DNA of 64,000 nucleotides, taken from Hypholoma sublateritium FD-334 SS-4 (lineage: Eukaryota; Basidiomycota; Agaricomycetes; Agaricales; Strophariaceae). A program made the translations under genes and the position numbers. Numbering within the stretch: position 1 is the stretch's first letter; each line of letters begins with the position of its first letter. Shown here in pieces: positions 1 to 12,719 of the stretch. The notes beneath the pieces were generated by a model. The model saw only the letters and a program-made list of their open reading frames with translations. It had not been told where the DNA came from and ran no database searches. The DNA is taken from the NCBI GenBank assembly GCA_000827495.1, contig KN817554.1, forward strand, positions 237,758 to 301,757. The letters run 5' to 3'.

Positions 1-566
<566 letters not shown>

Positions 567-1126
567 GGTAAGTGTGGGATGCGTCTCAGCTATGCCACAA
601 AGCAGACTAAGCTCTCTTATCGCATATTCTCTCCATGGGATCGATGTATTATTCATGGGAAGCTTTGGAGCGCGTGCCAGTAGATTTCGACATTGGTTGA
701 CTAAACGGTGTTTGTAGCAAAAGATGGGAAACTGTTCAGTCCGATTTGGCAGTACGTTTGGTTCAATTACCGCTACTTCCCGGGAGCGTGTACTCTGAAG
801 TTGAGAAGGAGAAGAGGTTCCACCATGCCTATTGTTGAAGAAAGAAAGAGAAAGTCAGGGAGAGTCTACGGCGTGCACGGCTCGAGTCACTGACTTCTGA
901 GTAACTTCTGAGTCCGAATCCTAACCGAATCTATTACTATATTTGTTTTCCGCTCGGAACGGCCCATACTCTGCCGAAGACTGCCAACTCGTCCCTTGCC
1001 AATGCAGTCCACTCACTTATCTACCCAATACTATACTTATACCCAAGTCCGTCTATCCGGCTATGAAGTTCTCCCAAGGCTATCAGAAGATCTCTCTTTC
1101 GCCCACTTCATTGACACCCCTTTTCC
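567..1126. other. Divergent intergenic region between OYE and amidase genes
   Basis: 560 bp separate the two divergent start codons, so both promoters should lie here. Short open frames (for example 708-893) show no family resemblance. No clear TATA box was recognised. Confidence 0.5.
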
Positions 1127-3207
1127 ATGTCTGTTGTATCTCTTGCTGTGAGGGATGGTAACCCCGTCACCGAAGCTACTGTTCAACAGTTGGCCACTAA
1201 GATTTCGACTGGCATGGATGTCAAGAATCCACAGGACGTGAAGGACTTTACTGCCATTCTCGCAGCGTTCCACGACTCTGCGTTGTCAATTATGGAAATG
1301 GACGACTATGTTCCCCCAGCTCTACTCCCTAACTTGGAAAGGTACCCCAGGGAGAACATCAGCTATCCGACGAAAGGCAGCCCAGTGCGTTACTTAGATA
1401 TCTCCCCTACGTTTTCCTCTGACGTCACGGGAAGGGAAACCTCCTTAATGCATGGGCTTGTAAATTTACGATTGAGGACAAGAGGAAGACATCGCATCAT
1501 CAAGGCTTGCTTGGAGGAAGGACGGTCATCTTGAAAGATTGCATCTCGGTCGCAGGCGTCCCATGTACACTTGGAACGTATGTTTTATGTTTTATCTTCT
1601 ATCAGCCTATATAAAATCTCAATTTACGATAAGTGACGCTATTTCGCCTCCCTGGGTCCCCTTTGTAGACGCGACGGTTGTGACCCGAGTTCTCGAGGCA
1701 GGCGGTATTGTAAGTCCCGAATTTTCTTCCTTTTGGTGGAAATGCTCATGTGACACGTAGATAGTTGGGAAAGCCTCCACAGAGTCTATGTGTCAATCCG
1801 CGTCGTCCTTCACTTCGTGCACCGGTCCCGTACATAATCCGTACGCTCACGGACGCACCACCGGTGGCAGCAGCTCAGGATGTGCTGCGCTTGTTGCGGA
1901 TGGATCTTGCGATATGGCCATCGGTGCTGATCAAGGCGGCTCTATCCGCATGCCCAGCGCATTCTGCGGCCTCGTTGGGATCAAACCAACGTATGTACAC
2001 TCGATATTATTCGTTTACTATTCCGGCTTGCTCATTCTGAGTACTAGCTTCGGTTTAGTTCCGTATACGGCAATTGCGTCCAACGAATGGCAGCACGACT
2101 ACGCCGGCCCCATGGCGCGTACAGTCGCGGATGCAGCTTTACTTTTGCAAGTCATTTCGGGTGCTGACGGGCTCGACGATCGCGCCGGCGCTGGGTGCCC
2201 TTTACCTGCCGACGTCCCGCCGTATTCGCAGCTACTTGTGAGCTCACAAGCCGTCCCAGGAAATCCACTCAAAGGAAAGGTCATCGGAATCTTGAAAGAG
2301 GCGTTCGAAATGCCCGTACTAGATCCCCGCGTGTCCAGTAAAATAAAGGACGCGGCTCAGCTTTTTGTGCAGCTTGGTGCAACTGTAGAAGAGGTCAGCA
2401 TCCCGCTACATGCAGTTGCGCCCACTGTGTGGATGGTAAGTATACAGCTCAGAATTCGATCGACACCCAATTTTCACGGTCATCGTATCTACTAGGTCGC
2501 GAATCGGTACACAGGAGGCAAGAATAGGTTGGGAGAAGCATGCGGCAATCGACAGTATTATCAGACTGATCTATACGCCAAGTAAGCCCAGCTAGTCTGC
2601 CCCAGAGGCCTTGTACCAACCTTCCGCTTAGGCTCTTCCCCTTGAAGCAAGAAGCATGGGAAAAGCTAATCCCACAGACAATCAATTCGCAGTTCAACGC
2701 ACTCTACGGCTGGGGTACTATGCCAGACGTCTATGGAAAGGTACATTCAATATCTAGCACTCCAGAACACAGCGTGACCATCATCGTAGGCTATGAACAA
2801 GCTGATGCAGATCGGGCACGCATACGACGCCGCTTTACAGAAATACGACTGTCTCGTCGTCCCCACTGTTGCATTTGTGAATTCTTTCTGCCTATCATGC
2901 ATATTTCATTCATATTATTCCTTAGGTTGCAAACACCCATCCCGCCCCTGACGCTACTGCCTTGAGCAAGATCCAGAAATCTGTCGGGCAGGGCTTAAAC
3001 TGTTGCCCGTTCAACGGAACCGGCCACCCGGCACTGACATTCCCCATCGGTACGCTTCCGCCCACAGAAGAAGACTGGGTCACACCAGAAGATGCGGATT
3101 TGAAGCTGCCTGTGGGCATGCAGATTGTCGGCAGGTGGTGGGACGAAGCGGGGCTCTGCCAAATCGCACATGCGTGGGAGGGCGCGTATGATTGGAAGAG
3201 TCGATAA
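1127..3207 (+). CDS. Amidase, amidase signature family (spliced)
   Basis: Hydrolyses amides to acid and ammonia through a Ser-cisSer-Lys triad. From the ATG at 1127 the first exon carries TEATVQQLATKISTG and YVPPALLPNLERYPRENISY. After an intron ending near 1431 the reading continues NLLNAWACK, then GGRTVILKDCISVAGVPCTL, which holds the candidate catalytic Lys (LKD). The signature follows: TTGGSSSGCAALVADGS with the cis-Ser and GADQGGSIRMPSAFCGLVGI with the nucleophile Ser. Later exons give HDYAGPMARTVADAALLLQV, LYAKLFPLKQEAWEKLIP, YDCLVVPTVAF and NGTGHPALTFPIGT. The end is LPVGMQIVGRWWDEAGLCQI, with the stop at 3207. Six or more introns of roughly 50-70 nt are needed, and some junctions were not fixed. 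Length near 550 residues fits fungal amidases. The substrate cannot be told. The next gene is an allantoinase-like enzyme in the same orientation. Confidence 0.88.
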
Positions 3208-3689
3208 GTCTGGTTCGGCCCGCTGATTGCATTTTGAGCGTGTCCGTTGCGGATTCAGTACAGTGTTCTGCTCTGTCCTTCTATGGCCTTCCTGGGCTAG
3301 AAACGAGAAAAGTAGAAAAAAGCGCTCTAATACCCCAGATAAGATAAAATTATGTGAGAAAGATCCAGCACTTCCTCATCCGTAGGCATTTGTTAACGTA
3401 CCTTTGCGATAAGCTCGTCACCAACCGACTTCTTGTTATCCACGGAACCTATGACTCCAGGTCTTACGGAACTTGATAGGACCAGAAATAATCCTCCTGA
3501 TGGTCATCATGAATCCATCAGCTAGGTCGACATTCAAGTGCACGTTGCTTTCTCAGGAGAGAGCTCCGTTCCCAAGGCCCGTTGACCGAAGCACCAGTGG
3601 TCCAACGGCTTTCTTGCAAGTACCGTATTCTGAAGGCCTTACTCACAGCCGACATTTCTCTAAACCGCACTGAACTGGCTTACAAAAAT
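3208..3689. other. Intergenic, amidase to allantoinase
   Basis: 482 bp holding the 3' end of the amidase gene and the presumed promoter of the next gene. No other gene or repeat recognised. Confidence 0.4.
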
Positions 3690-4899
3690 ATGTCTCCAGC
3701 TACTGTCGACCTCACTAACTTCCCCCCTCGCGACTTCCGAGGGTATGGACGTGATCCACCCAACCCAAATTGGCCGAACGGTGCGAAGATCGCAGTGAAC
3801 TTCGTCATCAACTACGAGGAGGGCGGCGAGAACACACTCGACAACGGCGACGCACAGGCAGAGGCGATGCTCCAGGAAGTGGGCCCCGTGCGTTTTCTTG
3901 CCATTCCTAATAGTGATTACTATGCTGATAATCTTATGATGTTGTAGAAAGCTCCCTTGCAAGGCGAGCGCGACATACCGATGGAGACCCAATTCGAGTA
4001 TGGCTCGCGCCGCGGCATGTGGCGGCTGCTCAACCTCTTCGAGAAGCACAAAATGGCAATCACGATCTACGCCGTCGGCAAGGCCTACGAGCAGAACCCG
4101 TGCGCGGCCCTTGTGCCCAGCGCCAATCCCGCTTATAATTATTGACTGTCTGCATTACAGAGAGATTGCGAAGGCGTGTGAGGAAGGCGGCCACGAGACT
4201 GCGTCGCACTGCTATCGCTGGGTCGACTACGCGCTCATGGACGCGGAGAGCGAGGAACGACTGATTCGCCAGGCGGTTGAGAGCTTCAAGAAGACAAGCC
4301 CGACAGCCAGGGTCCCCGTGGGGTGGTACTACGGTCGCCCATCACCCCGCAGCCGCGCACTCGTTTCGAAGGTCTACCGCGAGCTCGGGCTCGAGCTCCT
4401 CTACCAGGCGGATACATGTGCGGTGCACTGTCGAATATATTCTGAACATCATTTATTGTGATTGCAGACGCCGACGACCTCCCCTACTGGATCCCGGACC
4501 CTGTCGTCGGCGCGAGCGAGGGCCTGCTCATGCTCCCCTACACGTACGACGTCAACGACTTCAAGTTCTTCGTTGCGCCCGGCTTCGGGTCATCGATGGC
4601 GTACTTTGAGCACGCGAAGAACGCTTTCGACACCCTGTACGAGGAGGGCCAGGAAGGGCACCCTGCCTATCTTACCGTCGCGCTGCACGCGCGCGTGATT
4701 GGGCGCCCGGGACGGTTCCCCGCCATCAAACAGGTATGCGGCGCTGTGTTCAAGTCTGGAAATTGCAGTATTTATTTTGTTGGTGCAGTTCGTGGAGTAC
4801 ATCTCCGCGAAGCCCGATGTCTGGATCGCTACACGCGAGCAGATCGCGAGGCATTGGAAGGGACAGTTCCCCTACCAATCCCCCAGTGCTACAGCTTAA
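3690..4899 (+). CDS. puuE: PuuE-type allantoinase / polysaccharide deacetylase-fold hydrolase
   Basis: Cofactor-light allantoinases of the PuuE class open allantoin to allantoate; they belong to the polysaccharide deacetylase (NodB) superfamily. Five exons fit: 3690-3878, 3948-4099, 4161-4417, 4468-4733 and 4789-4899. They sum to 975 nt, 324 residues, close to the usual length. Family blocks in order: RDFRGYGRDPPNPNWPNGAK near residue 14, INYEEGGEN, EYGSRRGMWRLL, EGGHETASHCYRWVDY, PVGWYYGRPSPRSRAL, DTYADDLPYW, LMLPYTYDVND, VALHARVIGRPGR and the C-terminal DVWIATREQIARHW. The NYEEGGE and GHExASH segments and the YADDLPYW block separate it from ordinary chitin deacetylases. There is no signal peptide, so it is probably intracellular. 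It could be an uncharacterised deacetylase instead, but the match to PuuE is strong throughout. Confidence 0.9.
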
Positions 4900-5070
4900 A
4901 GCAGCCAATCCATGTGCAAATTCCCATTCCCCTATGTTATCCATATGCATAACTCTGGACCATGTATCCTGGGCGTAAGCCGGATATTGTCGCGCCGAAC
5001 AAAGAAAACCGTCGTTTTGAACCTAGCCCCGTGGTCTGGTCCAGTTCTCAAGTAACTCGAAGCATGAAGT

Positions 5071-7210
5071 TTAACCGAAAATACGCTTCCAGATCTCCTG
5101 CGCGGCTCTCTCGCGCTCGTGCTTCGCCGCGCCCCCACCGAGCACGGACTTGTTCTCTATGGCGCGCCGGCTGAGGTAGGGCATCGTCTCCTCTAGGGCG
5201 CCGTACGGCACATATCTATGTCACATAAAATCAAGGCTTTGACGGAGATAAGTTAGAACGCGAAGCTCACTTGATTACGAAGGGCGTGCTCGAAGATATT
5301 CGGCTGGTGACCCACTCCGTGAGGTCGTCGCACATTCCTAGATTGCGAACCTGTGAGCAGCAGCATAACGGCATGCGGCTGAAGACGGCGGCTCACCGTA
5401 AAGCTGGCCAATGGATACGCGGTCCATCGCCGCACCGCTGACTTTGATCCCGCCCTCCACCTGCGGATCGTCGATGGCCAGTCCATTCCGCACGAGCTCC
5501 TTCAGGATCAGCGCACAGCTATCCCAGTTGTGCGTCCCGAACAGCACGCCGATGCGCGGTGTGGACGAAGCCGTCGGTGAAGCATAAGCGGGTGCGACCT
5601 GCGCGCCTGCTCCCCACACCCAGCTGCTCCACCCGCGAGGCGCGGCGTCTGCTGGCTTCGCCGCTGCCGCTGCGTCGACGGCACCAGAGCCATGCACGTC
5701 CTCACGGATCGCGCCGAACAGCATCCGCACGCACTCGTTGTACGTGTAATCCGTATCTCGCTTCTCGCGCCACACGGGCGGCTCCGCGTCGGGCGATATG
5801 GAGGGCGACGGCCGCGCCGCGCTTGCGGCGCTGTGTGCGTCGAGCTCGTGCGGATGGTACGCGCCGCGCACGAGCTTCACGCCGAGCGCGTAGTTGTACG
5901 TGCGGGAGTCCTCGATGGCGAGTGCGAGCTGCGCGGGGGTTCTGCGCAACGGGAGTCAGGCTATGTGGGCTTTTAGGAGATACATGGGACGGACCGGCGG
6001 AGATAACACTGGTGTGTGCTGTAAATGAGCGGTTGGACCTTCTCGGATCCCCGCGCGGTTCCGCGAGAGTTGAACTCGCGCATGAGGGCCATGGTCAGAG
6101 CGTCTATTGCGGGTTGGTACCAACTATGATGCACATTGAGCATGCATCAGTAAGATTGCGTTGCATGTGGCTCACCTGTATTCAGCATCCACGATAATCT
6201 TGACTCCTTTCTCCCTAGCGTGCGCACATATCTTAGAAAGGTCAGCATATAATCTCTGTATTTGGTGAATATCAGCAGTCGTGAGGGGAATGCGGTCATC
6301 AGAATTGTTTGCGTTAGAGGGGTGTAAAATTGAGTCTAGATCGTCTATGCGAGCCGACCCGGGAAAGGGAACGACGGCATGTTTGGAAGACTTCGGTAGT
6401 GACTTCCGAGACTCAGTAATACGTGAAGATAAGGCTATAAGAGCGTGTGCATCAGGGACTAGAGCTGTAGTCTTGACGGCAACCCATGTTCGCCCCCCGT
6501 GAGGCTCTGATTCGTGCACTGATTTTCCCGCTATGCCCTCTTCAAAGTCAGCAGCAATATCGATGCAGTGCAGTATTTCTTTGAGAATACGCTCGTATGG
6601 GAAGTAGTTTTCGGCTGGAGGATGATTTGGAGAAGAGAATGAGTTGGCTGTATTGTCAGTGGATGAAGAGAAAGTGGAGGCACCGGTCGCCTCTTTCTGG
6701 TCCACTTCGACGGAGTAGGCAAAGAGAACGCCTTTCTTTGCTGCGCGCAGGGATCGCAGTAGAGGAATGGCTTCTTCTGCCGTATCTGCCCCGACGAACT
6801 GGAACATGTGTGAGCGGATTGGAAGCAGCCAAAGGAGGCGACAATGGTCATACCTGGTCGAAAAAGGTGACCCGCACGAACGCCTCTGTTATCTGCTTCA
6901 AGCCCGGCACGGCCGACGTCATAGATAGGAGCTTTGGCGACGCATCCACCAGAGCAGGGATCGAGCACATCGAGTACACAAAATAAGCACGGACTTGGGA
7001 CCCCAACGTTGGTCGCGTCTTCGGATCCACATCGCTATCAGCATAGATCGTGGTAGTCAGCGCAGATGCAGCGACAAGGGTAACGCCGGCTACAGCGCGT
7101 CGTGTCCAATTCGCGCGACTGGTCGTGCCAACTTTATCAGATATGAAGCGGGGATGGTACGGGCGCCTAAGCGCCGAAGAGATCGTCGATTTGAGTGATT
7201 GACGAAGCAT
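5071..7210 (-). CDS. PUT1: Proline dehydrogenase (proline oxidase), mitochondrial
   Basis: FAD enzyme of the mitochondrial inner membrane that oxidises proline to pyrroline-5-carboxylate, the first step of proline use as nitrogen and carbon. The N-terminus from 7210 is basic and hydroxylated (MLRQSLKSTISSALRRPYHP), a mitochondrial presequence, followed by a hydrophobic stretch AVAGVTLVAASALTTTIYA. Conserved blocks: PGLKQITEAFVRVTFFDQFV, LRAAKKGVLFAYSVEVD, TWVAVKTTALVPDAHAL, EKGVKIIVDAEYR, TYNYALGVKLVRGAYHPHE (core KLVRGAY), TDYTYNECVRMLF, RIGVLFGTHNWDSCALILKE and IKVSGAAMDRVSIGQLYGMC. It ends YVPYGALEETMPYLSRRAIE, then EIWKRIFG, stop at 5071. At least five introns are needed. A low-complexity Ala/Ser/Pro insert lies between the VRGAY and GTHN blocks. 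It converges with the allantoinase, 171 bp stop to stop. Confidence 0.93.
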
Positions 7211-8377
7211 GGGGATTAGAGAAGAAGGACCATAGATAAAAGCAAGATTTAAAGGGAAATCCTCTCCAGGGCCGGATCACGGACACCTCATGGACTATTA
7301 TTAGGATTTCAATATGCCGTACACGGCACGCGTAACCGGAAGCGAGGCGATATATGCCGTAGTGCCGAGTGATCCCTAATGCTGCCCCGAAGCCCAAGGT
7401 TCGCACCGAGTTACTTAGTTTTAACTATACCTCTAATAACGAGACGAGGTCATAATCTACCAATGTCTCGATATTAATTTCAAGTTATTCATTCTGTTTT
7501 AGTGCCTCACAGCTCATCCGACAAAGTCTGCTAAATCGGATCCCAGAAATAAGATCCGTCGCCAGAGTTCCATCCGAGATGTGGTCCGACTCGGAACGAT
7601 TTGCCTTAAAGTACTTTTGATTCGCACAGTTTGATGGAATTTTATGCACCATCTAAGTAGGAATACAGAGAGAGACCTCAACTCGGTATGTACGATGGGC
7701 TTATTTACTTATAATAACTAATTTTAGCAATCAAGCAGAACGAGGACGTTGATAATGGTATAAATAAATACTCCCAGGAAGTGGAAAGTTTTTCGGGGAA
7801 AGAGATCCCAACTAGACAATAAAATTATAATAAAGAGGTGTGTGAGCAGCAGAGAGATATTTTGTATATGTATTTAAATAAATTCTCTCTCTCATAATCA
7901 TTTTCTTTGCGACGTCAATGCCAATGTAAGTGCGGTTCGGATAAATTAAGCTCGCAAATAGGTCGCACCACCGCGTCGACCTCGACGGACGCAGTAGTGG
8001 CTCTTCTGTCACCGCGCGGACTTCCCAGAGTCAGTTACCTGACGGTGATTGCAAGGTGGTTGGCTAATCAATGCACATGCGCCTGGGATCACTTCAATTG
8101 TCGCTCCGAGCAAGCTTCGAAACGGTGAATTATCGATGGCGGCCCGCCCATGATCGGAGGGTTTTTATCCAAGAACACAAGAAGATATATTCGCGAGATA
8201 CCATGTGTGCACTCTGCACTCTGTCCTCCATATCCAGGTTCAACAGGCGGCAGGGGCAGGCCAAAATCCGGGATATAGGTGGCGGGTGCTCGTGCTGCAT
8301 AGAGATAGAATCGGTTGTGTAGAGCGCTGCATAACCAAAAGAAACCAACGGCGCATGAGCGGCGCACGAGAGGACAC
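7211..8377. other. Intergenic, PRODH promoter side to BCP1 3' end
   Basis: 1.17 kb, noticeably AT-rich between about 7600 and 7900. It holds the presumed promoter of PRODH (minus). Open frames here lack any recognisable family motif. No tRNA or repeat recognised. Confidence 0.4.
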
Positions 8378-9532
8378 CTACACTGGAACCTCGGGCATCA
8401 CCCCTGGCCATATAATTCCAACATCCTGGCCCCGAGGTCCCTCAGCATCTCCCCGCCCCCGGCGACGAGCATCACGCGACCTTTCACGTCAAGGCCGAAG
8501 ACGTCACGTCCACGCGTCTCCTGCACCAATGCTGGCAGAGGCGCCACATACGGATAAGTCAGCGAGTGCATCGCCGCCTTGAGAGCGCAATGTCAGAGAA
8601 ATACGCCACACAAGGGGGCGAGGCATGGCACACCTTCAGGATTACATCATCCTCCGGATGGTATGGGTAAACGCCGTCCACGGGGCGCTCTACTCCGTTC
8701 TGCGCTGCATCGGGAGGCCGGTGCTTCTTGTTCTTCGATGCTGGGGCGTCTGACGACCGCGGGCGGCGCGACGAGGCCGAGTTCGCGAGCATGGACTCCT
8801 CCTCCTCGGTGAGGTGGTAGACACGGGAGACGAAGAGGAGGTGCGTGAAGTGGTATGGTTCGCCCTGGGACGCAAATATCAATATGTGGACCTGAGATAT
8901 AACGGAATGGCGCAGACATCTGCATTGGCCCATTTGATCTCATTGGCTAGCATGCTGTACATGGGGGGAACCACTTGCACAGGCATGTTGACGAGGCGCT
9001 CGCAGAGGACAAGACCGACATGAGCCTCCGATTGCGAGAAGAGCGCCTTCAGCGTTTCGTGGAACGCGGGGTCATGGCTGGCCGTCGTCGCGAGCAGGTA
9101 GTTGGCGATGGCTTTTATCGAGACGTTTTGCTGTGTCTTCAGTCGGACATGGGATCATCTGGGAACGCTCTAACGACGCACGTGGTGGAGGTGCATATTG
9201 AGCACCGTAAACAGCGAGAATGGGTCGCTCTCGATCCCGTCGGTTTTAATGGTCGTGCCAACTGTCGGCTGTGACAGTATGAGTTCCGTTAGCTCGTTCA
9301 CATGCAGCTGTTCTGCGTCGCGCTGGAATAGCTGGGTGAGAAGCCTCTTGATCGCATGGTAGTCGACCTTGGGATTTGGGTCGAAAAACTCGAAGGAGAC
9401 GTCAACGAGGCTCTTAAGCCATAGTTTACCTAAGTCAGAGTGTTCCACGATGGAGTTCAAGCAACTACTCACGACGTCTGAGGACGACGAGCCCTCACCC
9501 TCGTCGTCTGAAGCTTGCTTACGTTTGGGCAT
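8378..9532 (-). CDS. BCP1: BCP1 / BCCIP family protein
   Basis: In yeast, Bcp1 is a nuclear protein that acts as chaperone for ribosomal protein uL14 (Rpl23) and is linked to nuclear export of Mss4; the animal homologue is BCCIP. From the ATG at 9532 the protein starts MPKRKQASDDEGEGSSSSDV, the usual basic-then-acidic leader. After an intron it reads SLVDVSFEFFDPNPKVDYHA, IKRLLTQLFQRDAEQLHVNE and SDPFSLFTVLNMHLHQ. Further blocks are NVSIKAIANYLLATT, LVLCERLVNMPVQVVPPMY, YHFTHLLFVSRVYHLTEEEE and VYPYHPEDDVILK. It ends VMLVAGGDAEG, then WPGVMPEVPV with the stop at 8378. FEFFDPxxxDxHxIKxLLxQL and LVNMPxQVxPPMY are the family hallmarks. Four or five introns are implied. Length near 300 residues is typical. 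Confidence 0.92.
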
Positions 9533-10765
9533 CTGGTTTATGAAGTAGAGAATCACAATCGGTCTCCATCGGCGCGACGCGAGAAAAAGTTGCTGTTGAT
9601 CTTATCTTATCTAATAGAAAGTGCTAAAGATAATCGATCTATGGCTAATCACAATAACTTGAACAAGAATTTCTCATGATACCTTATAGCCAAGATCCAA
9701 ATCCCTCGTTGATTTGAACTCCAATTCAATAGCAGCCTCCGCACTCAGATCAAGGGCCAAAGCGCGAAAGCGCTGGGAAGCAGAGAGCGGCATCGGAAAT
9801 AGCCGATCGGCGGTGTTCCAACCCGCGGACTCAATGACTCACTTGCTTGCTCCTTGCTCTCTGCTTGCATTGCAATCAAGGCTGTTGAAGGCGTCATCAT
9901 TTTCTAGTCTGCGGAAACAAGTCTATTGGATTCCCAACCTCACTCCTGCTTGTATTTCAGCGCTTCAATCGGCATTGGCACTCAGTCAATTCATCAGGTC
10001 ATGCCTGTCCTAATCCCATCCTAACCTAATAATAAGTGAGTCAAGCTATCACCTTGTTATCACCTCTCTTTTTCCTTTACTATATTGATCAGTATCGACA
10101 TTTCAATGTATCAAAGTTGGAAATGCCCACCACTTCCGCAAATCGAGTAGATTTCCGCTCTGCTAGAAGTCCTCCAGTCCGAGGTAATATCCCAAGAATT
10201 ATCTCCTGCGCGAGCTTCCGTCGACCCACCGAGGAGAAGCAGGGCGCGCCACTACAAACCTCGCTCTCTCTATGCCGCGGTGTCTATTATTCATCGCGTG
10301 ACCGGACTGTGCTTACTGCAAGCATACCACACGGTTCTCGAGAATGCCAAGTCACTGGCAAACGCACAAACGGCGCCTATGACATATTCGATATGTTCCT
10401 CTCTTAAGCCTTATATTCACGGTGGCGATTTCCAGTGTGCTTTTGTACAGGATCGCGACGAACCGTCCGATTCACTAACTCAATTCTAGTTTCTATTGAA
10501 ACGTTCATGATGCTCCAGTAAATCCGTGGATGATTGCGGTTTTTTGCCACAACCCTTGGCCGCCCACATCTTTATATTTAGGGAGAATCTGGGTCTTCAA
10601 TCTCAACGTTCCTGTTACGTTGAATCTATTGAACTCAGCCCACATTTACGACAACTCCGTCCCTGACGTCTAAATCTATCGAAAAATACCAGTCACCCAT
10701 GTTTATAAGGCCCGCACTCCAGCTCAAACTCCTCAGACAGCAGAAGTATCTCCCCCTTCTGAACA
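9533..10765. other. Intergenic between BCP1 and MFS permease starts
   Basis: 1.23 kb between two divergent genes, so it holds both promoters. A plus-strand frame around 10140-10400 is open but has no secure homology. The MFS promoter side includes a TATA-like site at 10702. Confidence 0.4.
10702..10710 (+). promoter_or_regulatory. TATA-like element upstream of MFS permease
   Basis: TTTATAAGG lies 56 nt before the ATG at 10766, leaving room for a short leader with a start site 25-35 nt downstream. Placement and match are good, but this is inference from sequence only. Confidence 0.45.
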
Positions 10766-12719
10766 ATGTCATCCCGAGACTCCAAGGCCAGCGATGAAAT
10801 CAAGCACATCGACTCCTTCCAATCCCTCGAATCAGTGAAGCCACCTGCTCTCGATGCTCATTACGACCCCGCATTTGTAAAGAAGACGATGTCAGTGCTC
10901 ATCGCTTCTATAGAACCACGAACTGTAGCTCACACTTCTGCTTATTTCTACAGACGGATGATCGACTGGAGAATGCTTCCTCTCCTTGGTCTTTTGTATT
11001 CCGTGGCCCTTATTGACAGGATCAATCTCGGCATCGCTCGCACGGCTGGCATGCAAGAAGATCTAGTATGTCCCAAAGCATGCACAACAGTAGCACGCTT
11101 TCTCATGTATCTTACTTGCAGCGTCTTGATATCGGACAACGATATAGCATCGCTTCTATGATCTATTTCTTCCCCTACATGATTTTGTATGTGCGCTCGC
11201 CAAGCCCTCAAGCACGCACTAACCGCGTCGTTACAGTCAAATTCCGGGCAATTTAATCCTCCGAACAGTTGGCTCGCGGAACATGTTGACGTTCTGTGTA
11301 ACAGCATGGGGCATCGCGCAGCTCGGAATGGCATTTGTCAAGACGTGGGGATTTTTGTGCCTTTGTCGCGTCTTTCTCGGCGCCTTCGAGGTACGTGGAC
11401 TGGTGAATAGAAAATATGAGATTTACTAATTACTCCCACACCCTTATTCTTTCCAGTCTGTATTCGTCCCTTCTATGGTATTCATTATTACAACGTGGTA
11501 TAAACGCTACGAAGTACAGCAGCGCTTGGCTATATTTTATCTCAGTTCCATCGCTGTATCTAGTTTCAGTTCCGCATTAGGTTTGCATATTGACTGCCCA
11601 TACTTTTCATATCGCTCACCGTTTTTCTTAGCATATGCGATTAACCTCCTTGCTGGAAAGGGCGGACTGAACGGATGGCGGTGGATTTTTCTCCTAGAGG
11701 GGGCATTTACTATCCTTCTAGGCATTCTCGCATGGTTTTTCTCCCCAGATTTCCCTGACAAAAGCAAATGGCTCACTGAGAAGCAGCGTCAGGTTTGTTT
11801 AGCTTTCTCTCCTGATGATCACTTCTCACTGGCATACTGGCCCTGCAGATGGTATTGGAACGTGTCGAGGCTGATCGCGGAGACTCCGCCGCCGATGAAC
11901 TTACCAGGCAAAAGGTGTTCACGCACTTGAAGGACCCGCTTATCTGGGCTTTCGGCTTAATGTTTCTGGCGTCTACTGTACCAGCGTACGCTATCGCGTT
12001 TTTCATCACCATCATCCTCAAGGCCATGGGATTTTCAACGGCAGTTTCCCTACTTTTGACCGCTCCCCCTGGTATATATGCTGTCAGTATTTCTAAACAA
12101 CATCACCAGCGTCTCCTCACTGAATCCGAACCTAGGCTGTTGTGTGTTACTTTTTCGCGTGGCTTTCTGATAAGACCAAACACCGTGCAGGATGGATGGT
12201 CGTCCAGAGTTTAATAACTCTTACTGGTCTTGCTATTGCCGCCTATCACCCGAACAACGGCGTCCGATACTTCGGTTTATTCCTCGTAAACGCGGGTGCA
12301 ACGAGCTGCATCCCGGGAGTCCTTGCCTATGTAGGCCATGCGTTTTGATTTCTCGTACGGCATTCAACTGACCGCGTGGACAAAGAACTCGAACAACATC
12401 ACCACCCACTCCAAGCGTGCCGTGTTCACGGGCAGCATCATCCTCTGGGGTGGAGTCGGCGGTATTATGGCTACGACCGTTTTCCGCGAACAGGATTTCC
12501 CGAGGTGCGGATTATAGCTTCGCTCGCCCACCTAACTCCCATAATCTGACAGTTCTGTGCAGATACGTGAACGGCATGTGGGCTACAATAGGCCTGCAGC
12601 TCCTCAATATCGTGCTTTTGGGTGTGACGACCTTCGTCTTCAAGCGCCGAAACCGCCTCCGCCGTGAGGGCAAGATTGGCCCTCTTGAAGGACAAGAGAA
12701 CTTCTACTATACAATCTAA
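10766..12719 (+). CDS. MFS transporter, Dal5-like anion:cation symporter family
   Basis: Twelve-helix plasma-membrane permease of the fungal allantoate/nicotinate-type (anion:cation symporter) family, expected to take up an organic anion with protons. The ATG at 10766 opens a hydrophilic leader. After the first intron comes RMIDWRMLPLLGLLYSVALI then DRINLGIARTAGMQEDL, the family N-terminal signature. Later blocks: NMLTFCVTAWGIAQLGMAFV, FLCLCRVFLGAFESVFVPSM, GWRWIFLLEGAFTILLGILA, WFFSPDFPDKSKWLTEKQRQ, FVNAGATSCIPGVLAY-type LVNAGATSCIPGVLAY, then across an intron NSNNITTHSKRAVFTGSIIL and ATTVFREQDFPR. It ends NRLRREGKIGPLEGQENFYY, with the stop at 12719. Eight or so introns. With an amidase, allantoinase and proline oxidase nearby, a nitrogen-compound substrate is plausible but unproven. 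Confidence 0.9.

Noticed and set aside
10280..10345. IHRVTGL peptide resembling succinate dehydrogenase subunit C
   Set aside because: The match is seven residues, with no following transmembrane helices in frame.
10140..10407. Possible HNH-like fragment (RECQVTGKRTNGAYDIF)
   Set aside because: Only a faint resemblance to an HNH core, no catalytic His-Asn-His context and no splice path; not strong enough to list.
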